This document shows, piece by piece, positions 5,494-11,271 of a stretch of DNA of 11,271 nt. The position numbers and the translations under genes were made by a program. A model generated the notes under the pieces. It saw only the letters and a program-made list of their open reading frames with translations, was not told the origin of the DNA and searched no databases. Every line of letters starts with the position of its first letter. The first letter of the stretch is position 1. This stretch comes from an uncultured Ruminococcus sp. (lineage in GTDB: Bacteria; Bacillota; Clostridia; Oscillospirales; Ruminococcaceae), in contig CAMWWG010000012.1 in the NCBI GenBank assembly GCA_947177935.1, positions 1 through 11,271 on the forward strand, in the 5' to 3' direction.

Positions 5494-7377
5494 ATGTGCG
5501 TGAAAAATACTTATGAAATGGGATGTTATGATGTCATTGTTGTTGGCGCTGGTCATGCCGGAGTGGAAGCTGGTCTTGCCTCTGCCAGACTTGGCTGTCA
5601 AACGTTGCTCCTGACAATTTCCCTTGATCAGGTTGCGAATATGCCTTGTAATCCATCCATCGGCGGTACTGCAAAAGGACATCTCGTCCGGGAAATTGAT
5701 GCGCTCGGCGGTGAAATGGGAAAAGCAGCAGATGCCTGTTTCATTCAGAGCAGGATGCTGAATCGGGGAAAAGGTCCGGCGGTTCATAGTCTCCGTGTCC
5801 AGGCAGACCGGGTAAAATATCATAATTATATGAAATATGTCTGCGAACAGCAAGAAAATCTGTTCCTGAAGCAGGGAGAGGCAGCGGAAATTCTCGTTGA
5901 TCCGGAAAATTCCCGAATTACTGGTATTGTGACAAAATTAGGCGCTGTTTATCATGCACATGCTGTCATCATTGCTACCGGGACTTATCTCAAAGGCAAG
6001 ATCCATATCGGCGAAGTTTCTTTTGAGAGCGGGCCGGATTCGGCACTTCCGGCAAATGCGCTTTCAGAGAGTCTCAGAAATTACTTGCCTTTGCGAAGAT
6101 TCAAAACCGGGACGCCCTGTCGTGTTCACAAACGAAGCATTGATTTTGAACAGCTTGAAGAACAGTCGGGCGATCTTGAAATTACACCGTTTTCTTTTGA
6201 AAATTTTGATCAGAATTTTCAAAACCAGGTTAACTGCTATATCAGTTATACTAATTCTGAAACGCATGATGTCATCCGGAAAAATCTTCATCGTTCTCCG
6301 CTTTATGCCGGAAAAATTGAGGGTGTTGGTCCTCGTTACTGTCCTTCGATTGAAGATAAAATCGTCAGATTTGCTGAAAAAGAACGTCATCAGTTATTTA
6401 TTGAGCCGATGGGGCTGACAACCGAAGAATATTATTTACAGGGCATGTCTTCTTCACTTCCCGAAGATGTACAGCTTGCATTCCTTCGAACAATCAAGGG
6501 CTTGTCCCATGTGGAAATCCTACGCCCTGCCTATGCGATTGAGTATGATTGCATTGATCCGACTGCGCTCAAACCCACACTGGAGACAAAAGCCGTTTCC
6601 GGTCTGTTTGGTGCAGGACAATTCAACGGCAGTTCCGGTTATGAAGAGGCAGCCGCTCAAGGACTTGTCGCTGGCATCAATGCTGCTCTTTCTGTTCAGG
6701 GGAAACAGCAGATTATCCTGGAGCGCTCTGGTTCTTATATTGGCACATTGATTGATGATCTTGTCTATAAAGGATGCAGCGATCCTTACAGGATGATGAC
6801 TTCCCGGAGTGAATACAGACTTGTTCTCCGGCAGGATAATGCGGATTTCCGGTTGATGCCGACCGGACGGAAAATTGGTTTGCTCCCGGAAGAACGCTAT
6901 CAGGCAATGTTGCGGAAATATCAGCTTGTGGAAACAGAAATTCAGCGTGTCCGGAAAACCAATCTTGCGCCGGATCCTGCGTTGAATCAGATGCTTGCCG
7001 CATCTGGCACAGCACCGTTGCAGACAGGCTGCAAGCTTGCGGATTTGATCCGCAGACCACAGCTGCATTATCGGGATATTGCCGCATTTGATCCGGAACG
7101 ACCGGCACTGTCTTCTGAAATCCAGGAACAAGTAGAGATCCAAATCAAATATGAGGGCTATATTTCTCGTCAGAATGAATCGATTGAAAAAGTCAGACGC
7201 CTGGAACAGAAAAAACTGCCGATGGATCTGGATTATACTACAATCCGGGGACTTCGTCTGGAGGCTGCCGAGAAGCTGAACCGGCACCAGCCCGTCAGTA
7301 TTGCACAGGCATCCAGAATTTCCGGTGTTTCGCCGTCTGATATTTCTGTATTATTGATCTGGCTGTCTCGGAAATAA
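5494..7377 (+). CDS. mnmG: tRNA uridine-5-carboxymethylaminomethyl modification enzyme MnmG (GidA)
   Basis: MnmG is the FAD-dependent partner of MnmE in wobble-uridine modification. The protein is about 627 residues, normal for the family. It shows the dinucleotide-binding motif [12 protein letters not shown] (residues 16-27) and the signatures [20 protein letters not shown] and [17 protein letters not shown]. Next come [22 protein letters not shown] and [12 protein letters not shown], with the second FAD-site motif [18 protein letters not shown]. The C-terminal region contains [19 protein letters not shown] and the helical tail ending in [17 protein letters not shown]. Start choice is uncertain: GTG 5491, ATG 5494 and GTG 5500 are in frame, and AGTGAG at 5486-5491 best suits GTG 5500. 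ATG 5494 is used here. rsmG follows 50 bp downstream. Confidence 0.96.
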   Translation: MCVKNTYEMGCYDVIVVGAGHAGVEAGLASARLGCQTLLLTISLDQVANMPCNPSIGGTAKGHLVREIDALGGEMGKAADACFIQSRMLNRGKGPAVHSLRVQADRVKYHNYMKYVCEQQENLFLKQGEAAEILVDPENSRITGIVTKLGAVYHAHAVIIATGTYLKGKIHIGEVSFESGPDSALPANALSESLRNYLPLRRFKTGTPCRVHKRSIDFEQLEEQSGDLEITPFSFENFDQNFQNQVNCYISYTNSETHDVIRKNLHRSPLYAGKIEGVGPRYCPSIEDKIVRFAEKERHQLFIEPMGLTTEEYYLQGMSSSLPEDVQLAFLRTIKGLSHVEILRPAYAIEYDCIDPTALKPTLETKAVSGLFGAGQFNGSSGYEEAAAQGLVAGINAALSVQGKQQIILERSGSYIGTLIDDLVYKGCSDPYRMMTSRSEYRLVLRQDNADFRLMPTGRKIGLLPEERYQAMLRKYQLVETEIQRVRKTNLAPDPALNQMLAASGTAPLQTGCKLADLIRRPQLHYRDIAAFDPERPALSSEIQEQVEIQIKYEGYISRQNESIEKVRRLEQKKLPMDLDYTTIRGLRLEAAEKLNRHQPVSIAQASRISGVSPSDISVLLIWLSRK

Positions 7378-7391
7378 TTTTTAAATTATTT
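7372..7391. repeat. AT-only inverted repeat at the mnmG stop codon
   Basis: AAATAATTT (7372-7380) and AAATTATTT (7383-7391) form a 9-bp stem with a 2-nt gap, overlapping the stop codon. With no GC pairs it is a poor terminator, so mnmG and rsmG are probably co-transcribed. Similar AT-only palindromes sit at other gene ends in this window. Confidence 0.45.
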
Positions 7392-7427
7392 CTGATTTTA
7401 AATTTTTCAAAGTTGGGAGGGAATGAC

Positions 7428-8144
7428 ATGGCTTTGCTGCCGGATTATGTACAGGCAAGCAAATTATTTCAGGAATTCAATATAAATGTTCCACGTGGAA
7501 CATACCTGAAACTGGAATCGTATGCGGAATTCTTAGTAACATATAATCAGCATGTCAATCTGACGGCTGTCACGGATGGTGATGCTATTTTAAAAAAGCA
7601 TTTTCTTGACAGTCTCTTATTGCACGAATTGGCACGGGACTGCTTTCCACAGTCAGCGAAAATTCTTGACATTGGCAGCGGTGCAGGTTTTCCTGGTGTA
7701 CCGCTTTCCTTGATCCGACCAGATTTGCAGATCACGCTTTTGGATAGTCTCCGGAAAAGAATTGTATTCCTGGAGCAGTTAAGAGAAAAATTGGATTGTC
7801 AGTATACAGCAGTACACGGACGTGCAGAGGACTTCGCTAAAGATTCGGATTATCGGGAATCTTTTGATGTAGTGACTGCCAGAGCCGTTGCGGCTCTTCC
7901 TGTGCTTGCGGAACTTTCACTTCCTTATGTCAAAATGGGTGGCTATTGGCTTGCGATGAAATCGCACGAGGAAATCCGTCCGGCATTGCAGGCAATCCGT
8001 TTGCTTGGCGGTGAACTGGTCAATACGATTTCCTATCAGCTCCCCGGCGGTGATGCAAGAAATCTGTATCTTGTCAAAAAAGTGTCGTCCTGTCCTGGAA
8101 AATTTCCACGTAAATTTGCACAGATCAAACAAAAATCACTCTAG
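7428..8144 (+). CDS. rsmG: 16S rRNA (guanine-N7)-methyltransferase RsmG (GidB)
   Basis: RsmG uses S-adenosylmethionine to make m7G at position 527 (E. coli numbering) of 16S rRNA. The 238-residue protein shows the family N-terminus with NQHVNLTAVTD, the helix KKHFLDSLLL, the SAM-binding loop ILDIGSGAGFPGVPL (residues about 78-92), LLDSLRKRIVFLEQL, and FDVVTARAVAALPVLAEL. It ends with the usual basic FPRKFAQIKQK tail. ATG 7428 is chosen because GGGAGG (7415-7420) lies 7 nt upstream; TTG 7413 would overlap that site. A perfect parS is embedded in codons for VPRGT (residues about 21-25). Its 3' end is duplicated in decayed form just downstream. Confidence 0.96.
   Translation: MALLPDYVQASKLFQEFNINVPRGTYLKLESYAEFLVTYNQHVNLTAVTDGDAILKKHFLDSLLLHELARDCFPQSAKILDIGSGAGFPGVPLSLIRPDLQITLLDSLRKRIVFLEQLREKLDCQYTAVHGRAEDFAKDSDYRESFDVVTARAVAALPVLAELSLPYVKMGGYWLAMKSHEEIRPALQAIRLLGGELVNTISYQLPGGDARNLYLVKKVSSCPGKFPRKFAQIKQKSL
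7487..7502. promoter_or_regulatory. parS site inside rsmG
   Basis: TGTTCCACGTGGAACA is a perfect 16-bp palindrome matching the ParB-binding parS consensus (CACGTG core with TGTTnC/GnAACA arms). It lies in the rsmG reading frame and encodes residues within NVPRGT. ParB would load here as a CTP clamp. parS sites inside genes of this block are known in Firmicutes. Confidence 0.92.
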
Positions 8145-8157
8145 AAATCTGCAAAAT

Positions 8158-8211
8158 AATCCGGAAATTTGAATGTTCCACGTGGAACATTCAGATTTTT
8201 CCGGATTTTTT
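8158..8211 (+). terminator. rsmG terminator hairpin built around parS
   Basis: An extended inverted repeat flanks and includes parS. AATCCGGAAA (8158-8167) pairs with TTTCCGGATT (8198-8207), and GAATGTTCCAC pairs with GTGGAACATTC around the centre at 8181/8182. One G-T wobble and a small bulge interrupt the stem. Six T follow (8206-8211). It begins 13 bp after the rsmG stop, so it should end the rsmG transcript. The unusual point is that the apex of the RNA stem is the parS sequence, whose perfect palindrome leaves almost no loop, so the apical pairs must open in RNA. Confidence 0.75.
8174..8189. promoter_or_regulatory. parS site downstream of rsmG
   Basis: TGTTCCACGTGGAACA, a perfect parS palindrome, lies in the rsmG-noc spacer inside the stem of a predicted terminator. 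TCCGGA hexamers flank it at 8160-8165 and 8200-8205. It is 687 bp from the rsmG-internal site. Confidence 0.94.
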
Positions 8212-8224
8212 CATAGATCTGATT

Positions 8225-8290
8225 AAAAAAATATCGCCCTGTCCGACAGAATTCTCCTGCAAATTTGCACAGATTCAGCAGAAAGCATGA
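8225..8290 (+). pseudogene. Decayed duplicate of the rsmG 3' end
   Basis: Aligned without gaps at an offset of 149 bp, this stretch matches rsmG 8076-8138 at 46 of 63 bases by hand count. In the same frame it reads KKISPCPTEFSCKFAQIQQ plus KA and a TGA stop, against KKVSSCPGKFPRKFAQIKQ plus KSL in rsmG, with 13 of 21 residues identical. It has no start codon or ribosome binding site and is preceded by a terminator, so it is not expected to be translated. The similarity continues into the following hairpin (TCCGGAAAT at 8160 and again at 8309), so the duplicated unit includes the terminator. The whole 310-bp rsmG-noc gap thus holds two copies of one tail-plus-hairpin module, then the noc promoter. 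Confidence 0.7.
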
Positions 8291-8313
8291 TAAGAAACAG
8301 CTTACCTGTCCGG

Positions 8314-8348
8314 AAATCCGTTATTTCCACCGGAAATAACGGATTTTT
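8314..8348 (+). terminator. Second intrinsic terminator upstream of noc
   Basis: A perfect 15-bp stem (8314-8328 with 8332-8346), loop ACC, merges into a run of five T (8344-8348). It lies in the second unit of the 149-bp duplication, at the position matching the parS hairpin of the first unit, and keeps TTCCAC and GGAA of parS. It isolates noc from upstream transcription, only 5 bp before the noc -35 element. Confidence 0.9.
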
Positions 8349-8352
8349 ATGA

Positions 8353-8381
8353 TTGCAAAAATTTCCAAGATCTGTTATGAT
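8353..8381 (+). promoter_or_regulatory. Predicted sigma-A promoter of noc
   Basis: TTGCAA (8353-8358) and TATGAT (8376-8381) are spaced by 17 bp, and the -10 is preceded by TGT, giving an extended -10 (TGn). The start point would be near 8388, with a leader of about 67 nt before the noc ATG. It follows directly after a terminator, which supports an independent noc transcript. Confidence 0.72.
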
Positions 8382-8454
8382 GAAAATTAGAAGAAGTTCA
8401 GAAAGAATCCTTAAAAATTATCAGAAATCTGAACACCAGAAAGGAGAACATCAC

Positions 8455-9354
8455 ATGTCCGGAATGTTTGCACCCCCAAAAGAAATTTTCAAAGAAAGGT
8501 TAAAAGAAAATTTTCAAGAAAGTCCTGGAGAAAAATTCAGGCAGGAAACAATCCCTCCAATGGAAGAACAGAAGATTCTTTACTTACGCATTGAAGACAT
8601 CCGTCCGAATCCTCATCAGCCTCGAATACTGTTTCAGCCGGAAGAGCTTCGCTCGCTGTCGGAAAGCATTCGTCAGAACGGAATCCTGCAGCCGCTGACT
8701 GTCCGGCAGTGCGGCTGTCTCTATGAATTGATCGCCGGAGAACGTCGTCTGCGTGCTGCCAGACTCGCCGGTTTGCGCTGTGTTCCTTGTTTAATTATGG
8801 AAATCAATGACCGGAATTCCGCTATTCTTGCTTTAGTGGAAAATATTCAGCGGCAGGATCTGAATTATTTTGAAGAAGCTGCGGCATTGGAACAATTGAT
8901 TACTTATTATGGAATGACGCAGGAAGATGCGGCCATTCAGCTTGGACGAGCACAAAGCACAGTTGCCAATAAGCTCAGACTGCTTAGATTGACGGATCCA
9001 GAAAAGCGGTATATCTTGGAGAATCAATTGACAGAACGCCATGCAAGGGCACTGCTGAAAATTGCCAGTCCGGAAGAACGCATGAAAATCCTGAAAAAAA
9101 TCACGAAACTTGGCTTGAATGTTGAAAAAACGGAACGTCTGATTGAAGAACAGCTTGGAAGAGTCCGGGAACAGGAAAATTTCCGGAAACGGCGTGTCCT
9201 GTTCCGGGATGTCCGATTATTTACAAATACGATCCAGAAAGCAATAGAAACGATGCAGGCGGCAGGAATTCCGGCGGACGCACAGAAGACACAGGATGAG
9301 GAATATATTGAATACCGGATCCGGATTCCACTCCAAAACAGTTTTCAGTCCTGA
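8455..9354 (+). CDS. noc: Nucleoid occlusion protein Noc (ParB-like CTP-binding clamp)
   Basis: Noc is a ParB paralogue that binds its own DNA sites and the membrane, and blocks division over the nucleoid. The 299-residue protein shows the ParB N-domain (RIEDIRPNPHQPR), the CTP-binding motifs GERRLRAAR (95-103) and ENIQRQDLN (129-137), and a helix-turn-helix around GRAQSTVANKLRLLRL. In that helix Q167 and K173 match the residues that mark Noc DNA specificity, unlike R151 and I157 of the neighbouring ParB. The C-terminus (RDVRLFTNTIQKAIETMQ...EEYIEYRIRIP) matches Noc dimer domains. The first 20 residues, MSGMFAPPKEIFKERLKENF, could form the amphipathic membrane helix. ATG 8455 has AAGGAG at 8441-8446, 8 nt upstream; the frame is open back to 8353 but lacks signals there. 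It is next to parA and parB, as in Bacillus. Confidence 0.9.
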   Translation: MSGMFAPPKEIFKERLKENFQESPGEKFRQETIPPMEEQKILYLRIEDIRPNPHQPRILFQPEELRSLSESIRQNGILQPLTVRQCGCLYELIAGERRLRAARLAGLRCVPCLIMEINDRNSAILALVENIQRQDLNYFEEAAALEQLITYYGMTQEDAAIQLGRAQSTVANKLRLLRLTDPEKRYILENQLTERHARALLKIASPEERMKILKKITKLGLNVEKTERLIEEQLGRVREQENFRKRRVLFRDVRLFTNTIQKAIETMQAAGIPADAQKTQDEEYIEYRIRIPLQNSFQS

Positions 9355-9425
9355 ATTTTTCATGCTTTGAAATGCGATCAATTCTTTTCGGCTTTTCAGA
9401 AATTTTATTTGAAAATTTTCCGGAT

Positions 9426-9441
9426 TGTTCCACGTGGAACA
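9426..9441. promoter_or_regulatory. parS site upstream of parA
   Basis: TGTTCCACGTGGAACA, a perfect parS palindrome, lies in the 203-bp noc-parA spacer, 48 bp before the parA -35 element. TCCGGA hexamers sit close on both sides (9419-9424 and 9445-9450). ParB loading here could influence parAB transcription (inference). Confidence 0.94.
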
Positions 9442-9489
9442 TGTTCCGGAAGAATTCCTGGAAATATTGAAAAAAATTTGTCAAAATTC

Positions 9490-9518
9490 TTTACAAATCC
9501 CGGCAGACATGGTATAAT
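9490..9518 (+). promoter_or_regulatory. sigma-A promoter of parAB
   Basis: TTTACA (9490-9495) and a perfect TATAAT (9513-9518) are separated by 17 bp. TGG directly before the -10 gives an extended -10 element. The start point would be near 9525, about 33 nt before the parA ATG. No terminator is seen between noc and this promoter, so noc read-through may also contribute. Confidence 0.87.
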
Positions 9519-9557
9519 AAATAGGAAGTCTGAAAAAAGAAGGGAGTTTGATAGTAA

Positions 9558-10358
9558 ATGAATCAGATTATTGCTGTTGTTAATCAGAAAGGCGGCGTCG
9601 GAAAATCCACTACAACTGTGAATCTCGCCGCCTATCTCGGTATAAGAGGGAAAAAAATTCTGTGTTTTGATCTTGATGCACAGGGAAATGCGACAACTGG
9701 TTTTGGAATCCGTAAAAGAGATCTCACCTGTTCTGCTTATGAAGTCCTTACCGGAAAAGCTTCCGTGAAAGATGCTGTTCTGTCAACGGAATTTGAAAAT
9801 ATTTCCCTTGTTCCGGCGGATGCGGATCTTGCAGGGGTTGAAACGGAACTTGTTCACATGGAGCAGCGTTTTAATCGCCTGAAAATGCAGTTGCTGACCG
9901 TCCGAAAGGATTATGATTATATTTTTATTGATTGTCCGCCGGCACTTGGTCAGCTGACAATCAATGCCATGACAGCAGCGAATGAATTGTTGATCCCCAT
10001 GCTTGCGGAATATTATGCGCTGGAGGGTCTGACGCAGCTTGTCAATACAAGAGATCTTGTTCAGGCAAATTATAATCCGAAACTGAAAATCGGCGGCATT
10101 CTCTTTACAATGTATGACAACCGGCTGAATCTTTCCCGGCAGGTTGTCGAAGAAGTAGAGCGCTATTTTCCAGGACAGGTTTATCAGACAAAAATTCCTC
10201 GGAATGTCCGGTTATCAGAAGCACCCAGTTACGGCAAGCCGATTTTCTATTATGACAAACACTCCAAAGGGGCTTTGGCTTATGAGATTTTCGGGAAAGA
10301 ATTTCTGGGCGAACCACTTAGCGGTCTGGCAAAACTGCGGATGAATATTGCAAAATAA
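9558..10358 (+). CDS. parA: Chromosome partitioning ATPase ParA (Soj)
   Basis: ParA is a Walker-type ATPase that binds nucleoid DNA as an ATP dimer and is stimulated by ParB, driving origin segregation and, in Bacillus, regulating DnaA. The 266-residue length is typical of chromosomal Soj. It shows the deviant Walker A KGGVGKSTT (K11-T19, signature lysine K11), the switch region DLDAQGNAT (from D38), and Walker B IFIDCPP. It also has the ParA-family NAMTAANELLIPMLAEYYALEGL and the C-terminal IPRNVRLSEAPSYGKPI. There is no N-terminal HTH, which separates it from plasmid type Ia ParA. AGGGAG at 9541-9546 lies 11 nt before ATG 9558. parB begins 30 bp after its stop, so they form an operon. Confidence 0.97.
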   Translation: MNQIIAVVNQKGGVGKSTTTVNLAAYLGIRGKKILCFDLDAQGNATTGFGIRKRDLTCSAYEVLTGKASVKDAVLSTEFENISLVPADADLAGVETELVHMEQRFNRLKMQLLTVRKDYDYIFIDCPPALGQLTINAMTAANELLIPMLAEYYALEGLTQLVNTRDLVQANYNPKLKIGGILFTMYDNRLNLSRQVVEEVERYFPGQVYQTKIPRNVRLSEAPSYGKPIFYYDKHSKGALAYEIFGKEFLGEPLSGLAKLRMNIAK

Positions 10359-10388
10359 TTTAAACATCATTTCAGAAAGGGTGATTCC

Positions 10389-11240
10389 ATGGCAAGAGGA
10401 GGTCTCGGCGGTGGACTCGGTTCTTTGTTTGAGGATAATTCTGCAAAAGTACCCACCAAACGGACATTACGGATTTCCGAAATTGAACCGGACCGCAAAC
10501 AGCCGAGAAAATATTTTGACAGCACTGCCATTGCAGAACTCGCAGATTCCATCCGGGTACACGGTATTCTTCAACCAATTCTCGTTAGACCGCTCCCAGG
10601 CGGCGGCTATCAGATTGTAGCAGGAGAACGCCGGTGGCGAGCTGCCAGAATTGCTGGTCTTGAAGAAGTACCGGTCGTGATCCGGGAACTGACAGAACTG
10701 GAAACAGCACAGATTGCATTGATTGAAAATTTACAGCGTGAAGATCTCAACCCGATTGAGGAAGCTTTCGCATTCCAGAGATTGCAGGAAGAATTTCACA
10801 TGACACAGGAAGAAATTGCCAGTGCTGTCGGCTGTTCCAGAAGTACCATTACAAATATCCTGCGTTTGTTGCGTCTGCCTCAGAAAATTCAGGACATGAT
10901 TATGAATCAGGAAATTTCACGGGGACATGCAAAAGTACTGCTTCGGTTTCCAGATGAAAAACGTATGTGTGAGCTTGCTGAGAAATGCGCAAATGGGGAG
11001 TATACTGTCCGGCGTTTGGAACAGCTTGCGAATGAGGCAGAGGAAACAAGAGAAATCATGGCGCAGTCGGCTGTAAATCTGCCACTTTCTTACTATGGAG
11101 AATTAGAAATGTCTTTGCGGGAGAAACTTGGCAGAACTGTGAAAATTCACGCCGGAAAATCCACTGGCGGAAGTCTGGTGTTTCCATTCTACAACGAAGA
11201 AGATCTGAAATCCCTGTTGTACATGTTATTTCCGGATTAA
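10389..11240 (+). CDS. parB: Chromosome partitioning protein ParB (Spo0J)
   Basis: ParB binds parS and, using CTP, closes into a clamp that slides on DNA and recruits SMC and ParA. The 283-residue protein shows the N-terminal ParA-stimulating peptide MARGGLGGGLGSLF, the ParB N-domain (ISEIEPDRKQPRKYF), and the CTP motifs GERRWRAAR (79-87) and ENLQREDLNPIEEA (113-126). The helix-turn-helix is around TQEEIASAVGCSRSTITNILRLLRLP, with the parS-type arginine R151, and the C-terminal dimer domain has YYGELEMSLREKLGRTVKIH. ATG 10389 is supported by AAAGGG at 10376-10381, 7 nt upstream. Its target sites are in the same window. It lies in an operon with parA. Confidence 0.97.
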   Translation: MARGGLGGGLGSLFEDNSAKVPTKRTLRISEIEPDRKQPRKYFDSTAIAELADSIRVHGILQPILVRPLPGGGYQIVAGERRWRAARIAGLEEVPVVIRELTELETAQIALIENLQREDLNPIEEAFAFQRLQEEFHMTQEEIASAVGCSRSTITNILRLLRLPQKIQDMIMNQEISRGHAKVLLRFPDEKRMCELAEKCANGEYTVRRLEQLANEAEETREIMAQSAVNLPLSYYGELEMSLREKLGRTVKIHAGKSTGGSLVFPFYNEEDLKSLLYMLFPD

Positions 11241-11251
11241 AAATTTTAAGA

Positions 11252-11267
11252 TGTTCCACATGGAACA
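11252..11267. promoter_or_regulatory. parS-like site after parB (one-base variant)
   Basis: TGTTCCACATGGAACA has the same central G-to-A deviation as the site in mnmE, and the identity to that site extends over 21 bp (11250-11270). It starts 12 bp after the parB stop. The central CACGTG core is broken to CACATG, so affinity may be reduced, but intergenic placement beside parB favours a real site. The window ends 4 bases later. Confidence 0.6.
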
Positions 11268-11271
11268 TTTT

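Noticed and set aside
6520..7287. 255-codon minus-strand frame inside mnmG
   Set aside because: It lies wholly inside a clearly conserved gene on the other strand and shows no recognisable motifs; an antisense shadow.
8321..8339. Possible Noc-binding box ATTTCC-ACC-GGAAAT
   Set aside because: The half-sites are separated by three bases in place of two, and the sequence is fully explained as a terminator stem.
8353..8454. N-terminal extension of noc upstream of 8455
   Set aside because: The frame is open, but it covers the predicted promoter and leader, and the good Shine-Dalgarno site AAGGAG serves ATG 8455.
9367..9561. 64-codon + strand frame between noc and parA
   Set aside because: It has no ribosome binding site, runs through the parS and the parAB promoter, and overlaps the parA start. 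It resembles nothing known.
9853..9868. Possible sixth parS (TTGTTCACATGGAGCA in parA)
   Set aside because: Only 12 of 16 positions match and the arms are broken; it is ordinary coding sequence.

Overview
The window reads as the origin-proximal 'rpmH to parB' block of a Firmicutes chromosome. The gene order is rpmH, rnpA, yidD, yidC, jag, mnmE, mnmG, rsmG, noc, parA (soj), parB (spo0J), all on the + strand. In known relatives this block is transcribed away from oriC with rpmH nearest the origin, so dnaA/oriC should lie just left of position 1; neither is visible here. Several traits suggest a Clostridia member, perhaps Ruminococcus/Oscillospiraceae-like: a long clostridial-type YidC, a Jag protein with a large acidic linker, a Noc paralogue beside ParB, parS in the form TGTTCCACGTGGAACA, and moderate-GC genes separated by very AT-rich spacers. 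The genus is inference.

Layout. At 1-1276, a consensus sigma-A promoter drives rpmH, followed by a strong intrinsic terminator. rnpA comes next and is split by an exact 263-bp tandem duplication that shifts the frame, leaving two overlapping partial copies; yidD follows. At 1277-3981 lie yidC (TTG start) and jag, closed by a terminator. At 4005-7377 lie mnmE and mnmG, whose products modify the tRNA wobble uridine. At 7428-8348 lies rsmG, followed by a 149-bp tandem duplication. The first unit of that duplication carries a terminator hairpin with a perfect parS at its core. The second is a decayed rsmG tail followed by another terminator. At 8353-9354 noc has its own promoter. At 9355-11271 are a parS, a strong promoter, parA, parB and one more parS-like site.

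How it works together. The left half makes ribosomal protein L34, the RNase P protein and membrane insertion factors (YidD, YidC), plus the RNA-binding Jag/EloR protein. The middle modifies tRNA (MnmE, MnmG) and 16S rRNA (RsmG). The right half is the chromosome segregation and nucleoid occlusion module (Noc, ParA, ParB), with its DNA targets nearby: three perfect parS palindromes and two sites with the same one-base deviation.

The gene set is ordinary. The unusual features are the frame-breaking rnpA duplication (real or an assembly error), the decayed duplication of the rsmG tail and parS-terminator module, parS built into a terminator stem and into the rsmG coding sequence, and a very high frequency of TCCGGA. 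No undescribed defence or mobile system was found.
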